From contig NZ_LBMU02000038.1 of assembly GCF_001005085.2 (NCBI RefSeq), positions 116,501-180,500 on the forward strand: a stretch of 64,000 nucleotides of DNA. The letters are read 5' to 3'. The position numbers and the translations under genes were made by a program. The notes beneath the pieces were generated by a model. That model saw nothing but the letters and a program-made list of their open reading frames with translations, did not search any database and was not told the origin of the DNA. This DNA comes from Streptomyces humi. GTDB taxonomy: Bacteria > Actinomycetota > Actinomycetes > Streptomycetales > Streptomycetaceae. Positions 52,857 through 63,070 of this stretch are shown one piece after another (positions within the stretch are counted from its first letter, which is position 1; each line of letters starts with the position of its first letter).

Positions 52857-53238
52857 CGCCGTTCCTGCCTCCGTCCCCTGTGGAACTCACCGTCACGACC
52901 GCCGTAACCGGCGTTCGGCAATGTCGAACACTACCGGTCGATGTCGACTCGCCGCCAATGGTTGGTCGACACCTGTTACATCACACGTGGCGGACCGGCC
53001 ACCTCACCGGTCCACCCGTGACCACTCCGTGACGGGTCCGGGCAGGCCGACCCGCCCCGTGCATGATCCGCCCTCGCCGGGCATACGTCCCTGGTCGGCG
53101 CCCGCCTCACTCGTCCGCCACATGGACGCCCTGCCCATCCAAGCCCACTCCCGGTTACGCTGGCGCCGTGCGTCCGCACCCGGGTGAGCCCGGGAAGACC
53201 GCATAGCCGACAGCCGTCGCATCCAAGGGAGCCCCTTC
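52857..53238. other. 382-bp divergent gap between gylR and metH
   Basis: Carries the gylR operator (52913-52930) on one side. Toward metH there is a -10-like TACGCT (53156) and a short hairpin CCCGGGTGAGCCCGGG (53179-53194) in the presumed leader. I looked for a cobalamin or SAM riboswitch and found no convincing one. Confidence 0.7.
52913..52930. promoter_or_regulatory. Candidate GylR operator before gylR
   Basis: GTTCGGCAATGTCGAACA; read on the minus strand TGTTCGACATTGCCGAAC, with GTTCG/CGAAC arms. It is 57 bp upstream of the gylR start and similar to the site before glpF, consistent with autoregulation. Confidence 0.6.
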
Positions 53239-56200
53239 ATGGCCTCGTCGCCAACGTCCCCTTCCGCCGACAGCCGGACCCGGGTGTCCGCGCTCCGAGA
53301 GGCGCTCGCCAGCCGTGTGGTGGTCGCCGACGGCGCCATGGGCACCATGCTCCAGGCGCAGGACCCCACGCTCGAGGACTTCCAGCAGCTGGAAGGCTGC
53401 AACGAGATCCTGAACCTGACCCGCCCCGACATCGTCCGCTCGGTCCACGAGGCGTACTTCGCCGTGGGCGTCGACTGCGTCGAGACCAACACCTTCGGGG
53501 CCAACCACTCCGCCATGGCGGAGTACGACATCCCCGAGCGCGTCCACGAGCTGTCCGAGGCCGGTGCCCGCATCGCCCGCGAGACCGCCGACGACTTCAC
53601 CGCCCGGGACGGCCGCCCGCGCTGGGTGCTCGGCTCCATCGGCCCCGGCACCAAGCTGCCCACCCTCGGCCACGTCCCGTACGTCACCATCCGCGACGGC
53701 TTCCAGCAGAACGCCGAGGGCCTGCTCGCCGGTGGCGCCGACGCCCTGATCGTCGAGACCACCCAGGACCTCCTCCAGACCAAGTCCTCCGTGCTGGGCG
53801 CCCGCCGTGCCATGGAGGCCCTCGGAGTCGACGTCCCCCTTGTGGTCTCCATGGCCTTCGAGACCACCGGCACCATGCTGCTCGGCTCCGAGATCGGCGC
53901 CGCGCTGACCGCGCTGGAGCCGCTGGGCATCGACATGATCGGTTTGAACTGCTCGACCGGCCCCGCCGAGATGAGCGAGCACCTGCGCTACCTCACCCGG
54001 CACTCCCGGATCCCGCTGCTGTGCATGCCGAACGCCGGTCTGCCGGTCCTCACCAAGGACGGCGCGCACTTCCCGCTCGGACCCGAGGGCCTGGCCGACG
54101 CCCAGGAGAACTTCGTCCGCGACTACGGCCTCTCGCTCATCGGCGGCTGCTGCGGCACCACCCCCGAGCACCTGCGCCAGGTCGTCGAGCGGGTCCGGGG
54201 CGTCACCCCGCCCGAGCGCAGCCCGCGCCCCGAGCCCGGCGCCGCCTCGCTCTACCAGACGGTCCCGTTCCGGCAGGACACCTCGTACCTGGCCATCGGC
54301 GAGCGCACCAACGCCAACGGCTCCAAGAAGTTCCGCGAGGCCATGCTCGCGGCCCGCTGGGACGACTGCGTGGAGATGGCCCGCGAGCAGATCCGCGAGG
54401 GCGCCCACATGCTGGACCTCTGCGTGGACTACGTCGGCCGCGACGGCGTCGCCGACATGGAGGAGCTGGCCGGCCGCTTCGCCACCGCCTCCACCCTCCC
54501 GATCGTCCTCGACTCCACCGAGGTCGACGTCATCCGGGCCGGCCTGGAGAAGCTCGGCGGCCGCGCGGTCATCAACTCCGTCAACTACGAGGACGGCGAC
54601 GGCCCCGACTCCCGGTTCGCGAAGGTCACCAAGCTCGCCCGCGAGCACGGCGCCGCGCTCATCGCGCTGACCATCGACGAGGAGGGCCAGGCCCGTACCC
54701 CGGAGAAGAAGGTCGAGATCGCCGAACGGCTGATCGACGACCTCACCGGGAACTGGGGCATCCACGAGTCCGACATCCTCATCGACACCCTGACCTTCAC
54801 CATCTGTACCGGTCAGGAGGAGTCCCGCAAGGACGGCATCGCCACCATCGAGGCGATCCGCGAGCTCAAGCGCCGTCACCCGGACGTCCAGACCACCCTC
54901 GGCCTGTCCAACATCTCCTTCGGCCTCAACCCGGCCGCCCGCATCCTGCTGAACTCCGTCTTCCTCGACGAATGCGTCAAGGCGGGCCTGGACTCGGCGA
55001 TCGTGCACGCCAGCAAGATCCTGCCGATCGCCCGCTTCAACGAGGAGGAGGTGCGCACCGCCCTCGACCTCATCCACGACCGCCGCTCCGAGGGCTACGA
55101 CCCGCTCCAGAAGCTGATGCAGCTCTTCGAGGGCGCCACCGCCAAGTCCCTCAAGGCCGGCAAGGCCGAGGAACTGGCCGCCCTCCCGCTGGAGGAGCGT
55201 CTCAAGCGCCGCATCATCGACGGTGAGCGCAACGGCCTGGAGGCCGACCTCGACGAGGCCCTGGAGACCCGAGCCGCCCTGGACATCGTCAACGAGACGC
55301 TGCTCGACGGCATGAAGGTGGTCGGCGAGCTGTTCGGCTCCGGCCAGATGCAGCTGCCGTTCGTCCTCCAGTCCGCCGAGGTCATGAAGGCCGCCGTCGC
55401 CCACCTCGAACCGCACATGGAGAAGTCGGACACCGAGGGCAAGGGCACCATCGTCCTTGCCACCGTCCGCGGCGACGTCCACGACATCGGCAAGAACCTC
55501 GTCGACATCATCCTGTCCAACAACGGCTACAACGTCGTCAACCTGGGCATCAAGCAGCCCGTCTCCGCGATCCTTGAGGCCGCCGACGAGCACCGCGCCG
55601 ACGTCATCGGCATGTCCGGCCTGCTGGTCAAGTCCACGGTGATCATGAAGGAGAACCTGGAGGAGCTCAACCAGCGCGGCCTCGCGGCCAGCTACCCGGT
55701 CATCCTCGGCGGCGCCGCCCTCACCCGCGCCTACGTCGAGCAGGACCTGCACGAGCTCTACGAGGGGGAGGTCCGCTACGCCCGCGACGCCTTCGAGGGG
55801 CTGCGCCTGATGGACGCCCTGATCGGCGTCAAGCGCGGCCTGCCCGGTGCCGTCCTGCCCGAGCTGAAGCAGCGCCGGGTCCGGCAGACCGCCGCCGTCG
55901 AGGTCGAGGAGCGGCCCGAGGAGGGCCATGTCCGCTCCGACGTCGCCGTCGACAACCCGGTGCCCACCCCGCCGTTCTGGGACACCCGCGTCATCAAGGG
56001 CATCCAGCTCAAGGAGTACGCCGGCTGGCTCGACGAGGGCGCCCTCTTCAAGGGCCAGTGGGGTCTCAAGCAGGCCCGCACCGGCGAGGGACCGTCGTAC
56101 GAGGAACTCGTCGAGACCGAGGGGCGGCCCCGGCTGCGCGGGCTCCTCGACCGGCTCCAGACGGAGAACCTGCTGGAGGCGGCCGTGGTCTACGGCTACT

Positions 56201-56754
56201 TCCCGTGCGTCTCCAAGGACGACGACCTGATCATCCTGGACGACCGCGGCAACGAGCGCACCCGGTTCACCTTCCCGCGCCAGCGCCGCGGCCGCCGCCT
56301 CTGCCTCGCCGACTTCTTCCGCCCGGAGGAGTCGGGGGAGACGGACGTGGTCGGCCTCCAGGTCGTCACCGTCGGCTCCCGCATCGGCGAGCAGACCGCC
56401 AAGCTGTTCGAGGCCAACGCCTACCGCGACTACCTCGAACTGCACGGTTTGTCCGTCCAGCTGGCCGAGGCCCTCGCCGAGTACTGGCACGCCCGCGTGC
56501 GCTCCGAACTCGGCTTCGCCGGCGAGGACCCCGCCGACGTCGAGGACATGTTCGCCCTGAAGTACCGGGGCGCCCGCTTCTCCCTCGGCTACGGCGCCTG
56601 CCCCGACCTGGAGGACCGCGCCAAGATCGCCGACCTGCTCCAGCCGGAGCGCATCGGTGTCCACCTGTCCGAGGAGTTCCAGCTGCACCCCGAGCAGTCC
56701 ACGGACGCGATCGTGATCCACCACCCGGAGGCGAAGTACTTCAACGCACGGTGA
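53239..56754 (+). CDS. metH: Cobalamin-dependent methionine synthase
   Basis: 1171 residues with all four modules: the homocysteine domain with zinc Cys (GLNCSTGP, GGCCGTTP) in the first ~320, the methyltetrahydrofolate domain (SYLAIGERTNANGSKKF), the cobalamin cap and Rossmann domain with the axial His in GDVHDIGKNLV, and the C-terminal reactivation domain (CLADFFRPEESGE, YGACPDLEDR). Transfers methyl from methyl-THF to homocysteine. SD AAGGGAG precedes ATG 53239. Followed by a strong terminator. Confidence 0.98.
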   Translation: MASSPTSPSADSRTRVSALREALASRVVVADGAMGTMLQAQDPTLEDFQQLEGCNEILNLTRPDIVRSVHEAYFAVGVDCVETNTFGANHSAMAEYDIPERVHELSEAGARIARETADDFTARDGRPRWVLGSIGPGTKLPTLGHVPYVTIRDGFQQNAEGLLAGGADALIVETTQDLLQTKSSVLGARRAMEALGVDVPLVVSMAFETTGTMLLGSEIGAALTALEPLGIDMIGLNCSTGPAEMSEHLRYLTRHSRIPLLCMPNAGLPVLTKDGAHFPLGPEGLADAQENFVRDYGLSLIGGCCGTTPEHLRQVVERVRGVTPPERSPRPEPGAASLYQTVPFRQDTSYLAIGERTNANGSKKFREAMLAARWDDCVEMAREQIREGAHMLDLCVDYVGRDGVADMEELAGRFATASTLPIVLDSTEVDVIRAGLEKLGGRAVINSVNYEDGDGPDSRFAKVTKLAREHGAALIALTIDEEGQARTPEKKVEIAERLIDDLTGNWGIHESDILIDTLTFTICTGQEESRKDGIATIEAIRELKRRHPDVQTTLGLSNISFGLNPAARILLNSVFLDECVKAGLDSAIVHASKILPIARFNEEEVRTALDLIHDRRSEGYDPLQKLMQLFEGATAKSLKAGKAEELAALPLEERLKRRIIDGERNGLEADLDEALETRAALDIVNETLLDGMKVVGELFGSGQMQLPFVLQSAEVMKAAVAHLEPHMEKSDTEGKGTIVLATVRGDVHDIGKNLVDIILSNNGYNVVNLGIKQPVSAILEAADEHRADVIGMSGLLVKSTVIMKENLEELNQRGLAASYPVILGGAALTRAYVEQDLHELYEGEVRYARDAFEGLRLMDALIGVKRGLPGAVLPELKQRRVRQTAAVEVEERPEEGHVRSDVAVDNPVPTPPFWDTRVIKGIQLKEYAGWLDEGALFKGQWGLKQARTGEGPSYEELVETEGRPRLRGLLDRLQTENLLEAAVVYGYFPCVSKDDDLIILDDRGNERTRFTFPRQRRGRRLCLADFFRPEESGETDVVGLQVVTVGSRIGEQTAKLFEANAYRDYLELHGLSVQLAEALAEYWHARVRSELGFAGEDPADVEDMFALKYRGARFSLGYGACPDLEDRAKIADLLQPERIGVHLSEEFQLHPEQSTDAIVIHHPEAKYFNAR

Positions 56755-56827
56755 GCCCTACGCCGACACCGAGACGTGTCCCACCGGGCACACTGATCGG
56801 ATAAGTCGTACACTGGTCGGTCCACAG

Positions 56828-56858
56828 CAGGCCGGTTCCCCGCATGGGAACCGGCCTG
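56828..56858 (+). terminator. Terminator after metH
   Basis: A perfect 13-bp stem CAGGCCGGTTCCC/GGGAACCGGCCTG with a CGCAT loop, just before the SD of the HAD gene. It may also act as an attenuator for that gene. Confidence 0.85.
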
Positions 56859-56884
56859 ATCGTCCCTCAAGGAGGTGCGCCCGG

Positions 56885-57586
56885 ATGACCAGCACGGTCC
56901 CCGCGCTCGGAACCCGTACGGCCGAAGGCTCGGCCCTCCAAGCGGTCCTCCTCGACATGGACGGCACCCTGGTGGACACCGAGGGCTTCTGGTGGGACGT
57001 CGAGGTCGAGATCTTCGCCCGCCTCGGCCACGCCCTCGACGAATCCTGGCGCCATGTCGTGGTCGGCGGCCCCATGACCCGCAGCGCCGGTTTCCTCATC
57101 GAGGCCACCGGCGCCGCCATCACGCTCGCCGAGCTCAGCGTGCTGCTCAACGACGGCTTCGAGGAGCGCATCGGCGCCGCCCTGCCGCTGATGCCGGGCG
57201 CCCAGCGGCTGCTCGCGGAACTCCACGAACAGCAGATCCCGACCGCCCTGGTCTCCGCCTCGCACCGGCGCATCATCGACCGCGTCCTGACCGTGCTGGG
57301 CCCGCACCACTTCACCCTGTCCGTGGCCGGCGACGAGGTCTCGCGAACCAAGCCCTACCCGGACCCCTACCTCCTCGCCGCCGCCGGACTGGGAGTGGAT
57401 CCGGCCAGATGCGCGGTCGTCGAGGACACCGCGACCGGCGTCGCGGCCGCCGAGGCTGCCGGCTGCCAGGTGGTCGCCGTGCCCTCCGTCGCGCCGATCA
57501 CGCCGGCCGAGCGGCGCACCGTGGTCGCCTCCCTGGAGGAGGTCGACCTGGCCTTTCTGCACGGGCTGATGACGCATATGCGCTAG
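56885..57586 (+). CDS. HAD-family hydrolase (beta-phosphoglucomutase-like)
   Basis: 233 residues. HAD motifs are intact: LLDMDGTLVDTE (nucleophile and acid), LVSASHRR (motif II Ser), KPYPDPYLLAA (motif III Lys) and VVEDTATGV (motif IV). Resembles sugar-phosphate phosphatases of subfamily IA. Strong SD AAGGAGGTG. It follows metH across a terminator, so co-regulation is uncertain. Substrate unknown. Confidence 0.92.
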   Translation: MTSTVPALGTRTAEGSALQAVLLDMDGTLVDTEGFWWDVEVEIFARLGHALDESWRHVVVGGPMTRSAGFLIEATGAAITLAELSVLLNDGFEERIGAALPLMPGAQRLLAELHEQQIPTALVSASHRRIIDRVLTVLGPHHFTLSVAGDEVSRTKPYPDPYLLAAAGLGVDPARCAVVEDTATGVAAAEAAGCQVVAVPSVAPITPAERRTVVASLEEVDLAFLHGLMTHMR

Positions 57587-58019
57587 CCGTTCACCCAGCG
57601 TGCGAACCAATGCGTGAAATCCCGGCGGCGGTCACTCGGCGGTCACTCAACGGAATTCGCAAGTGTTCGACCGGCTGAATTCCAGTACCTGCCCCGGCGA
57701 TCGAGTCCTGTGACGTTCCCCACGTGCGCGAGGCTCGACAACGTTGCCTGAATGTGCAGCCCACCCCCGTTCGGGGGGAAACGGGGTGACCTTGTGTCCC
57801 GATTGGGGAGAGGCTGCACTAATCCTGCCGCTGTCGGGTTTTCGGTCTGTCCGCACCCGGTTCCGCTGCGTGATGGGACCTCAACTCACGCTCCTGCGAA
57901 CCCTCGTGCGGGCGCGGACTAATCTCGTCGCGAGAACATCGCCGTTACCCCCGTGATCCGCTTCGACACCCCTGTTTGTCGGATACACGGACTCGAAACA
58001 GCTCTGGAGAACTTCGAGC
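57587..58019. other. 433-bp gap before the peptide-binding lipoprotein gene
   Basis: No supported gene. It contains a CCCCGTT/ACGGGG-type hairpin near 57766-57786 and two CACTAAT/GACTAAT stretches (about 57818 and 57917) that could be -10 elements. A 70-codon frame at 57744 shows no protein-like features or SD. Confidence 0.7.
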
Positions 58020-59624
58020 ATGAACCGCAAGACTTTGGTGCTGCCGGCCGTGGTCGGACTGCTCACTCCGGTTCTCGCCGCGTGTGGTGGGTCCGGCAGT
58101 GGGAGCAATAGTGGCGACGCGATCGTCGTCGGCACCACGGACGGGTTCACCGCCACGAAGGACGCTCCGGCGCCCCTGGACCCCGCCTACTCCTACGACG
58201 TCGGTGGCTGGAACATCCTGCGCCAGACCGTGCAGACCCTCATGTCGCAGCCCAAGGGCGAGGGCGACCCGGTCCCGGACGCGGCCGAGAGCTGCTCCTT
58301 CACCGACAGCGGCAGCGAGCGCTACGCCTGCAAGCTGCGAGAGGGCCTGAAGTTCTCCGACGGCAACGCCCTCACGGCAGCCGACGTCAAGTGGTCCATC
58401 GAACGCGCCCTGCGCATCAAGGCCGTGGGTGGCCCGTACGGGCTGCTCACGAACATCGACACCATCGAGACCCAGGGCGACCGAGAGGTCATCTTCCACC
58501 TCAAGGCCGCCGACGCCACCTTCCCGTACAAGCTGTCCACCCCGGTCGCGGGCATCGTGAACCCGAAGGACTACGAGAAGGACAAGCTCCGCGACGGCTT
58601 CGCCGTCGACGGCTCCGGCCCCTACACCTTCAAGGCAGACGTCGAGGGCGACGAACTCGTCTCCGCGACCTTCACCAAGAACCCGAACTACAAGGGCAGC
58701 GTGAAGGTCAACAACGAGCAGGTCGTCCTGCGCTCCTTCAAGGACGCCGACGCCATGGGCGAGGCGATCGACAAGGGCGACATCGACGTCATGACCCGCA
58801 CCATGTCGCCGGCGCAGATCAACAAGCTCAACACCGGCTCCGACGCCAACGTCGACCTCGTCGAGATGGCCGGCCTGGAGATCCGCTACCTCGGTTTCAA
58901 CACCGACGCGCCCACGGTCAAGTCCAAGGCCGTCCGCGAGGCCATGGCCCAGCTCATCGACCGCGCCGCCCTCGTCTCCAAGGTGTACGGCTCCCAGGCC
59001 GAGCCGCTGTACTCGCTGGTCCCGGCCTCCATCACGGGCCACTCCAACTCCTTCTTCAACAAGTACGGCGACCCCAGCGTCTCCAAGGCCAAGGCCCTGC
59101 TGACCGCGGCCAACATCACCACCCCGGTGAAGCTGACCCTGCACTACACGACCGACCACTACGGCTCGGCCACCAAGCAGGAGTTCGAGGTCCTCAAGCA
59201 GCAGCTCAACGACAGCGGCCTGTTCGACGTCAGCGTCGAGGGCACCCTCTGGAAGACGTACCAGGTCGCGGAGCGCAAGGGGCAGTACGACGTCTACGGC
59301 ATGGGCTGGTTCCCCGACTTCCCGGACGCCGACAACTTCCTCGCGCCCTTCCTCGACAAGGACAACTTCCTCCAGTCGCCCTACGTGAACAACAAGATCA
59401 TCAAGACGCTGCTCCCGGAGTCCCGCCGCGAGGCCGACCGGGCCAGCGCCAGCGGCAGCCTGACGCAGATTCAGGACGCCGTCGCCGACGACGTCCCGCT
59501 GCTCCCGCTGTGGCAGGGCAAGCAGTACGTCGCCGCCCGCGACGACATCACGGGCGTCGCCTACACCCTCAACTCCTCCTCCAGCCTCCAGCTGTGGGAG
59601 CTCGGCCGCGGCGCCAGCAGCTGA
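58020..59624 (+). CDS. ABC transporter substrate-binding lipoprotein, family 5 (peptide/nickel type)
   Basis: 534 residues. Signal peptide with lipobox LAAC (Cys22) and a Gly/Ser linker, then the SBP_bac_5 fold: KLREGLKFSDGNALTAADVKWSIERA, GSGPYTFKADVEGD, REAMAQLIDRAALV and YGMGWFPDFPDADNF. Binds oligopeptides or similar solutes outside the membrane. No permease or ATPase genes adjoin it in this window, so it is an orphan that may serve a distant transporter or act as a sensor. Confidence 0.93.
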   Translation: MNRKTLVLPAVVGLLTPVLAACGGSGSGSNSGDAIVVGTTDGFTATKDAPAPLDPAYSYDVGGWNILRQTVQTLMSQPKGEGDPVPDAAESCSFTDSGSERYACKLREGLKFSDGNALTAADVKWSIERALRIKAVGGPYGLLTNIDTIETQGDREVIFHLKAADATFPYKLSTPVAGIVNPKDYEKDKLRDGFAVDGSGPYTFKADVEGDELVSATFTKNPNYKGSVKVNNEQVVLRSFKDADAMGEAIDKGDIDVMTRTMSPAQINKLNTGSDANVDLVEMAGLEIRYLGFNTDAPTVKSKAVREAMAQLIDRAALVSKVYGSQAEPLYSLVPASITGHSNSFFNKYGDPSVSKAKALLTAANITTPVKLTLHYTTDHYGSATKQEFEVLKQQLNDSGLFDVSVEGTLWKTYQVAERKGQYDVYGMGWFPDFPDADNFLAPFLDKDNFLQSPYVNNKIIKTLLPESRREADRASASGSLTQIQDAVADDVPLLPLWQGKQYVAARDDITGVAYTLNSSSSLQLWELGRGASS

Positions 59625-59634
59625 CGCCGGGTCC

Positions 59635-59692
59635 GGTACGACGCGAAGGGCGCCCCTCTCCCGCCGGAGAGGGGCGCCCTTCGCGTCGTACC
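59635..59692. terminator. Exceptionally long bidirectional terminator
   Basis: A perfect 27-bp inverted repeat (outer arm GGTACGACGCGAAGGG) with a 4-nt CGCC loop, fitting tightly between convergent stop codons at 59624 and 59698. Confidence 0.95.
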
Positions 59693-59697
59693 CCGTC

Positions 59698-60369
59698 CTA
59701 CTGCGCGCCCGGGCGCACCAGACCGCTCTCGTAGGCGTACACGGCCGCCTGCACCCGGTCCCGCAGTCCCAGCTTGGTCAGCACATGGCCCACATGGGTC
59801 TTGACCGTGGTCTCGCTGACGAACAGGTCCGCCGCGATCTCCGCGTTCGACAGGCCACGCGCGACGAGCTTCAGCACCTCCACCTCACGGTCGGTGAGCG
59901 TGTGCAGGGTGTCCGGCACCGGCTCCTCGCCCGACGGCAGGTGCGTCGCGTACTTGTCCAGCAGCCGGCGCGTGATGCTCGGCGCCAGCATCGCCTCGCC
60001 GTTCGCCACCACCCGGATCGCCTGCACCAGTTCGTTCGCCGGGGCGTCCTTCAGCAGGAAGCCGCTGGCGCCCGCGCGCAGCGCCTCCACCACGTACTCG
60101 TCCAGGTCGAACGTGGTCAGCACCAGCACCTTCGCCGGGCCGTCCCGGCCCGGTCCGGTGATCTGCCGGGTCGCCTCCACGCCGTCCATCCGCGGCATCC
60201 GGATGTCCATCAGCACGACGTCCGGCTGGAGGGCCCGCACCTGGTCGAGAGCCTGTAGGCCGTCGCCGGCCTCGCCCACGACCGCGATGTCCTGCTCGGC
60301 CTCCAGAATCATCCGGAACCCGGTACGCAGCAGCGGCTGGTCGTCGACCAGTAGGACACGGATGGCCAC
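59698..60369 (-). CDS. NarL/LuxR-family response regulator (orphan)
   Basis: 223 residues from GTG 60369 (AAGGAG 7 nt upstream). Receiver domain with acidic pair VLLVDDQPLL, phospho-Asp in VLMDIRMPRMDG, Thr in VLTTFD and Lys in LLKDAP, all intact. LuxR HTH: LTDREVEVLKLVARGLSNAEI, SETTVKTHVGHVLTKL. No histidine kinase is adjacent; it lies 17 bp after the RecB-like nuclease gene on the same strand and so is probably co-transcribed with it. Confidence 0.93.
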   Translation of the reverse strand: MAIRVLLVDDQPLLRTGFRMILEAEQDIAVVGEAGDGLQALDQVRALQPDVVLMDIRMPRMDGVEATRQITGPGRDGPAKVLVLTTFDLDEYVVEALRAGASGFLLKDAPANELVQAIRVVANGEAMLAPSITRRLLDKYATHLPSGEEPVPDTLHTLTDREVEVLKLVARGLSNAEIAADLFVSETTVKTHVGHVLTKLGLRDRVQAAVYAYESGLVRPGAQ

Positions 60370-60386
60370 GGTGAGTCTCCTTCTGC

Positions 60387-61328
<942 letters not shown>

Positions 61329-61459
61329 GACCACAGACCCTACGGCCCGCCACTGACAGTCACCCAACCCGCGCGGGCACAGGGGGTGCCGAGGGGGAAC
61401 GCGCCCCGACGGCCGCATACCATCGACCAGAGACGGACCGCATCTAACGAGGGGACACC

Positions 61460-62932
61460 GTGGACGTGAGCGGCGGGAGCGGGCAGCCCCGGTCGGACGA
61501 CGCCGAGCCGGCCGAGCACCCCGCGGGTCCTGAGGCCCCGGCCGAAGGCGGAGGCCCGGCCCCCACCGACGCCCCCACCCGGGGCGGGCCGCCCGCCGGG
61601 CAGGCCGCGCCGGAGAGCGGCGGCGAGCACGGGGGAAAGGCCCACCGCCCCACCGCCGAGCCGGCCGCCGCACCCGCCGAGACCCGCGCGGACGCTCCCG
61701 GCGGAGCCCCGGACGAGGCCGGCGAGCGCGGCCACGCGCACTCCGGCATCACCAAGGGACAGCCGCCCCAGCGCCCCAAGGAGCCCGGCGGCGGACTCCT
61801 CATGGGCCGTCCCTTCGGCGTCCCCGTGTACGTGGCCCCCAGCTGGTTCCTCGTCGCCGCCCTGATCACCTGGGTCTTCGGCGGCCAGCTCGACCGCGTG
61901 CTGCCCGAACTCGGCGCCGCCCGCTACCTCGTCTCCCTCTTCTTCGCGGTCGCCTTCTACGCCTCCGTCCTGATCCACGAACTCGCCCACACGGTCGCCG
62001 CGATCCGCTTCAAACTCCCGGTGCGCCGCATCCAGCTCCAGTTCTTCGGCGGTGTCTCCGAGATCGAGAAGGAGGCCGAGACCCCCGGGCGCGAGTTCGT
62101 GCTGGCCTTCGTCGGCCCGCTGCTCTCCCTGGTCCTCGCCGGCGTCTTCTACCTCGCCATGCAGCCCGTCGAACCCGGCACCGTCCCCGGCGTCCTGCTG
62201 GCCGGCCTCATGGTCTCCAACCTCATCGTCGCCGCCTTCAACCTGCTGCCCGGCCTCCCGCTCGACGGCGGCCGGATGCTCCGCGCCGTCGTCTGGAAGA
62301 TCACCGGCAGGCCCATGAGCGGCACCGTCGCCGCAGCCTGGGTCGGCCGCGCCCTCGCCGTGTCCGTCCTCATCGGCCTCCCGCTGCTCAACCACTGGGG
62401 CGCCTTCGGCGGCGGCACCGACGACAGCAGCGGCATGGACGCCATCACCGACGCCCTGCTCGCGGCCATCCTCGCCGCGATCATCTGGACCGGCGCGGGC
62501 AACAGCCTGCGCATGGCCCGGCTGCGTGAACACCTCCCCGAACTGCGCGCCCGCACCCTGACCCGGCGCGCCGTCCCGGTGGAGACCGACACGCCCCTCT
62601 CCGAGGCCCTGCGCCGGGCCAACGCCGCCGGCGCCCGCGCGCTGGTCGTCGTGGACGCCGACGGAAACCCCCTCTCCCTGGTCCGCGAGGCCGCCATCGT
62701 CGGCGTCCCCGAGCACCGCCGCCCCTGGGTCGCCGTCAGCGGCGTGGCCCAGGAACTCACCGACGGCATGCGTGTCTCGGCGGAGCTGGCGGGCGAGGAC
62801 CTCCTGGACGTCCTGCGCGCGACCCCGGCCACCGAATACCTGGTGGTCGAGGAGACCGGCGAGATCTACGGCGTCCTGTCCGCAGCCGACGTCGAACGCG
62901 CCTTCGTCAGGGCGATGGCAAGGCCGGCTTGA
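61460..62932 (+). CDS. Site-2 protease (M50) with C-terminal CBS domain
   Basis: 490 residues from GTG 61460 (GAGGGG upstream). About 110 disordered Pro/Ala-rich residues precede a membrane domain with the zinc motif LIHELAHTVAA and the second ligand in NLLPGLPLDGGRML. CBS-like repeats follow (TDTPLSEALRRANAAGARAL, DGNPLSLV). Cleaves proteins within the membrane, for example anti-sigma factors; the CBS part may sense nucleotides. Substrate unknown. Confidence 0.93.
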   Translation: MDVSGGSGQPRSDDAEPAEHPAGPEAPAEGGGPAPTDAPTRGGPPAGQAAPESGGEHGGKAHRPTAEPAAAPAETRADAPGGAPDEAGERGHAHSGITKGQPPQRPKEPGGGLLMGRPFGVPVYVAPSWFLVAALITWVFGGQLDRVLPELGAARYLVSLFFAVAFYASVLIHELAHTVAAIRFKLPVRRIQLQFFGGVSEIEKEAETPGREFVLAFVGPLLSLVLAGVFYLAMQPVEPGTVPGVLLAGLMVSNLIVAAFNLLPGLPLDGGRMLRAVVWKITGRPMSGTVAAAWVGRALAVSVLIGLPLLNHWGAFGGGTDDSSGMDAITDALLAAILAAIIWTGAGNSLRMARLREHLPELRARTLTRRAVPVETDTPLSEALRRANAAGARALVVVDADGNPLSLVREAAIVGVPEHRRPWVAVSGVAQELTDGMRVSAELAGEDLLDVLRATPATEYLVVEETGEIYGVLSAADVERAFVRAMARPA

Positions 62933-62950
62933 TGACGCCCTGAGGCCGAG

Positions 62951-62980
62951 CGCGCCCCGTCAGGGGCGCGGGGAACCGCG
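62951..62980. repeat. Intergenic GC-rich hairpin repeat, copy 4
   Basis: CGCGCCCC/GGGGCGCG forms a hairpin with a GTCA loop and runs into AGGGGCGCGGGGAACCGCG, matching the copy at 41645. It follows the protease stop codon and may act as its terminator. Confidence 0.75.
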
Positions 62981-63058
62981 TGGGCCACCACAACGCACCC
63001 GCACTGCTCCCACGGCCGAAGGCGCCCTCTGTTGGTCCGAGCCGCCCGCAGGGCCCGG

Positions 63059-63064
63059 TAGGCT
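63059..63064 (+). promoter_or_regulatory. -10 box, probable leaderless promoter of trmI
   Basis: TAGGCT ends 6 nt before ATG 63071, with no Shine-Dalgarno. Confidence 0.5.
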
Positions 63065-63070
63065 GTTCAC

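Noticed and set aside
52857..53238. Cobalamin or SAM riboswitch before metH
   Set aside because: No B12-box-like or SAM-riboswitch core could be recognised; only a 6-bp hairpin is present.
57744..57956. A 70-codon frame in the gap before the lipoprotein gene
   Set aside because: No Shine-Dalgarno, no protein-like features, and the gap looks like a promoter region.
58020..59624. Complete peptide ABC transporter locus
   Set aside because: Only the binding protein is present; no permease or ATPase gene lies within several kilobases.
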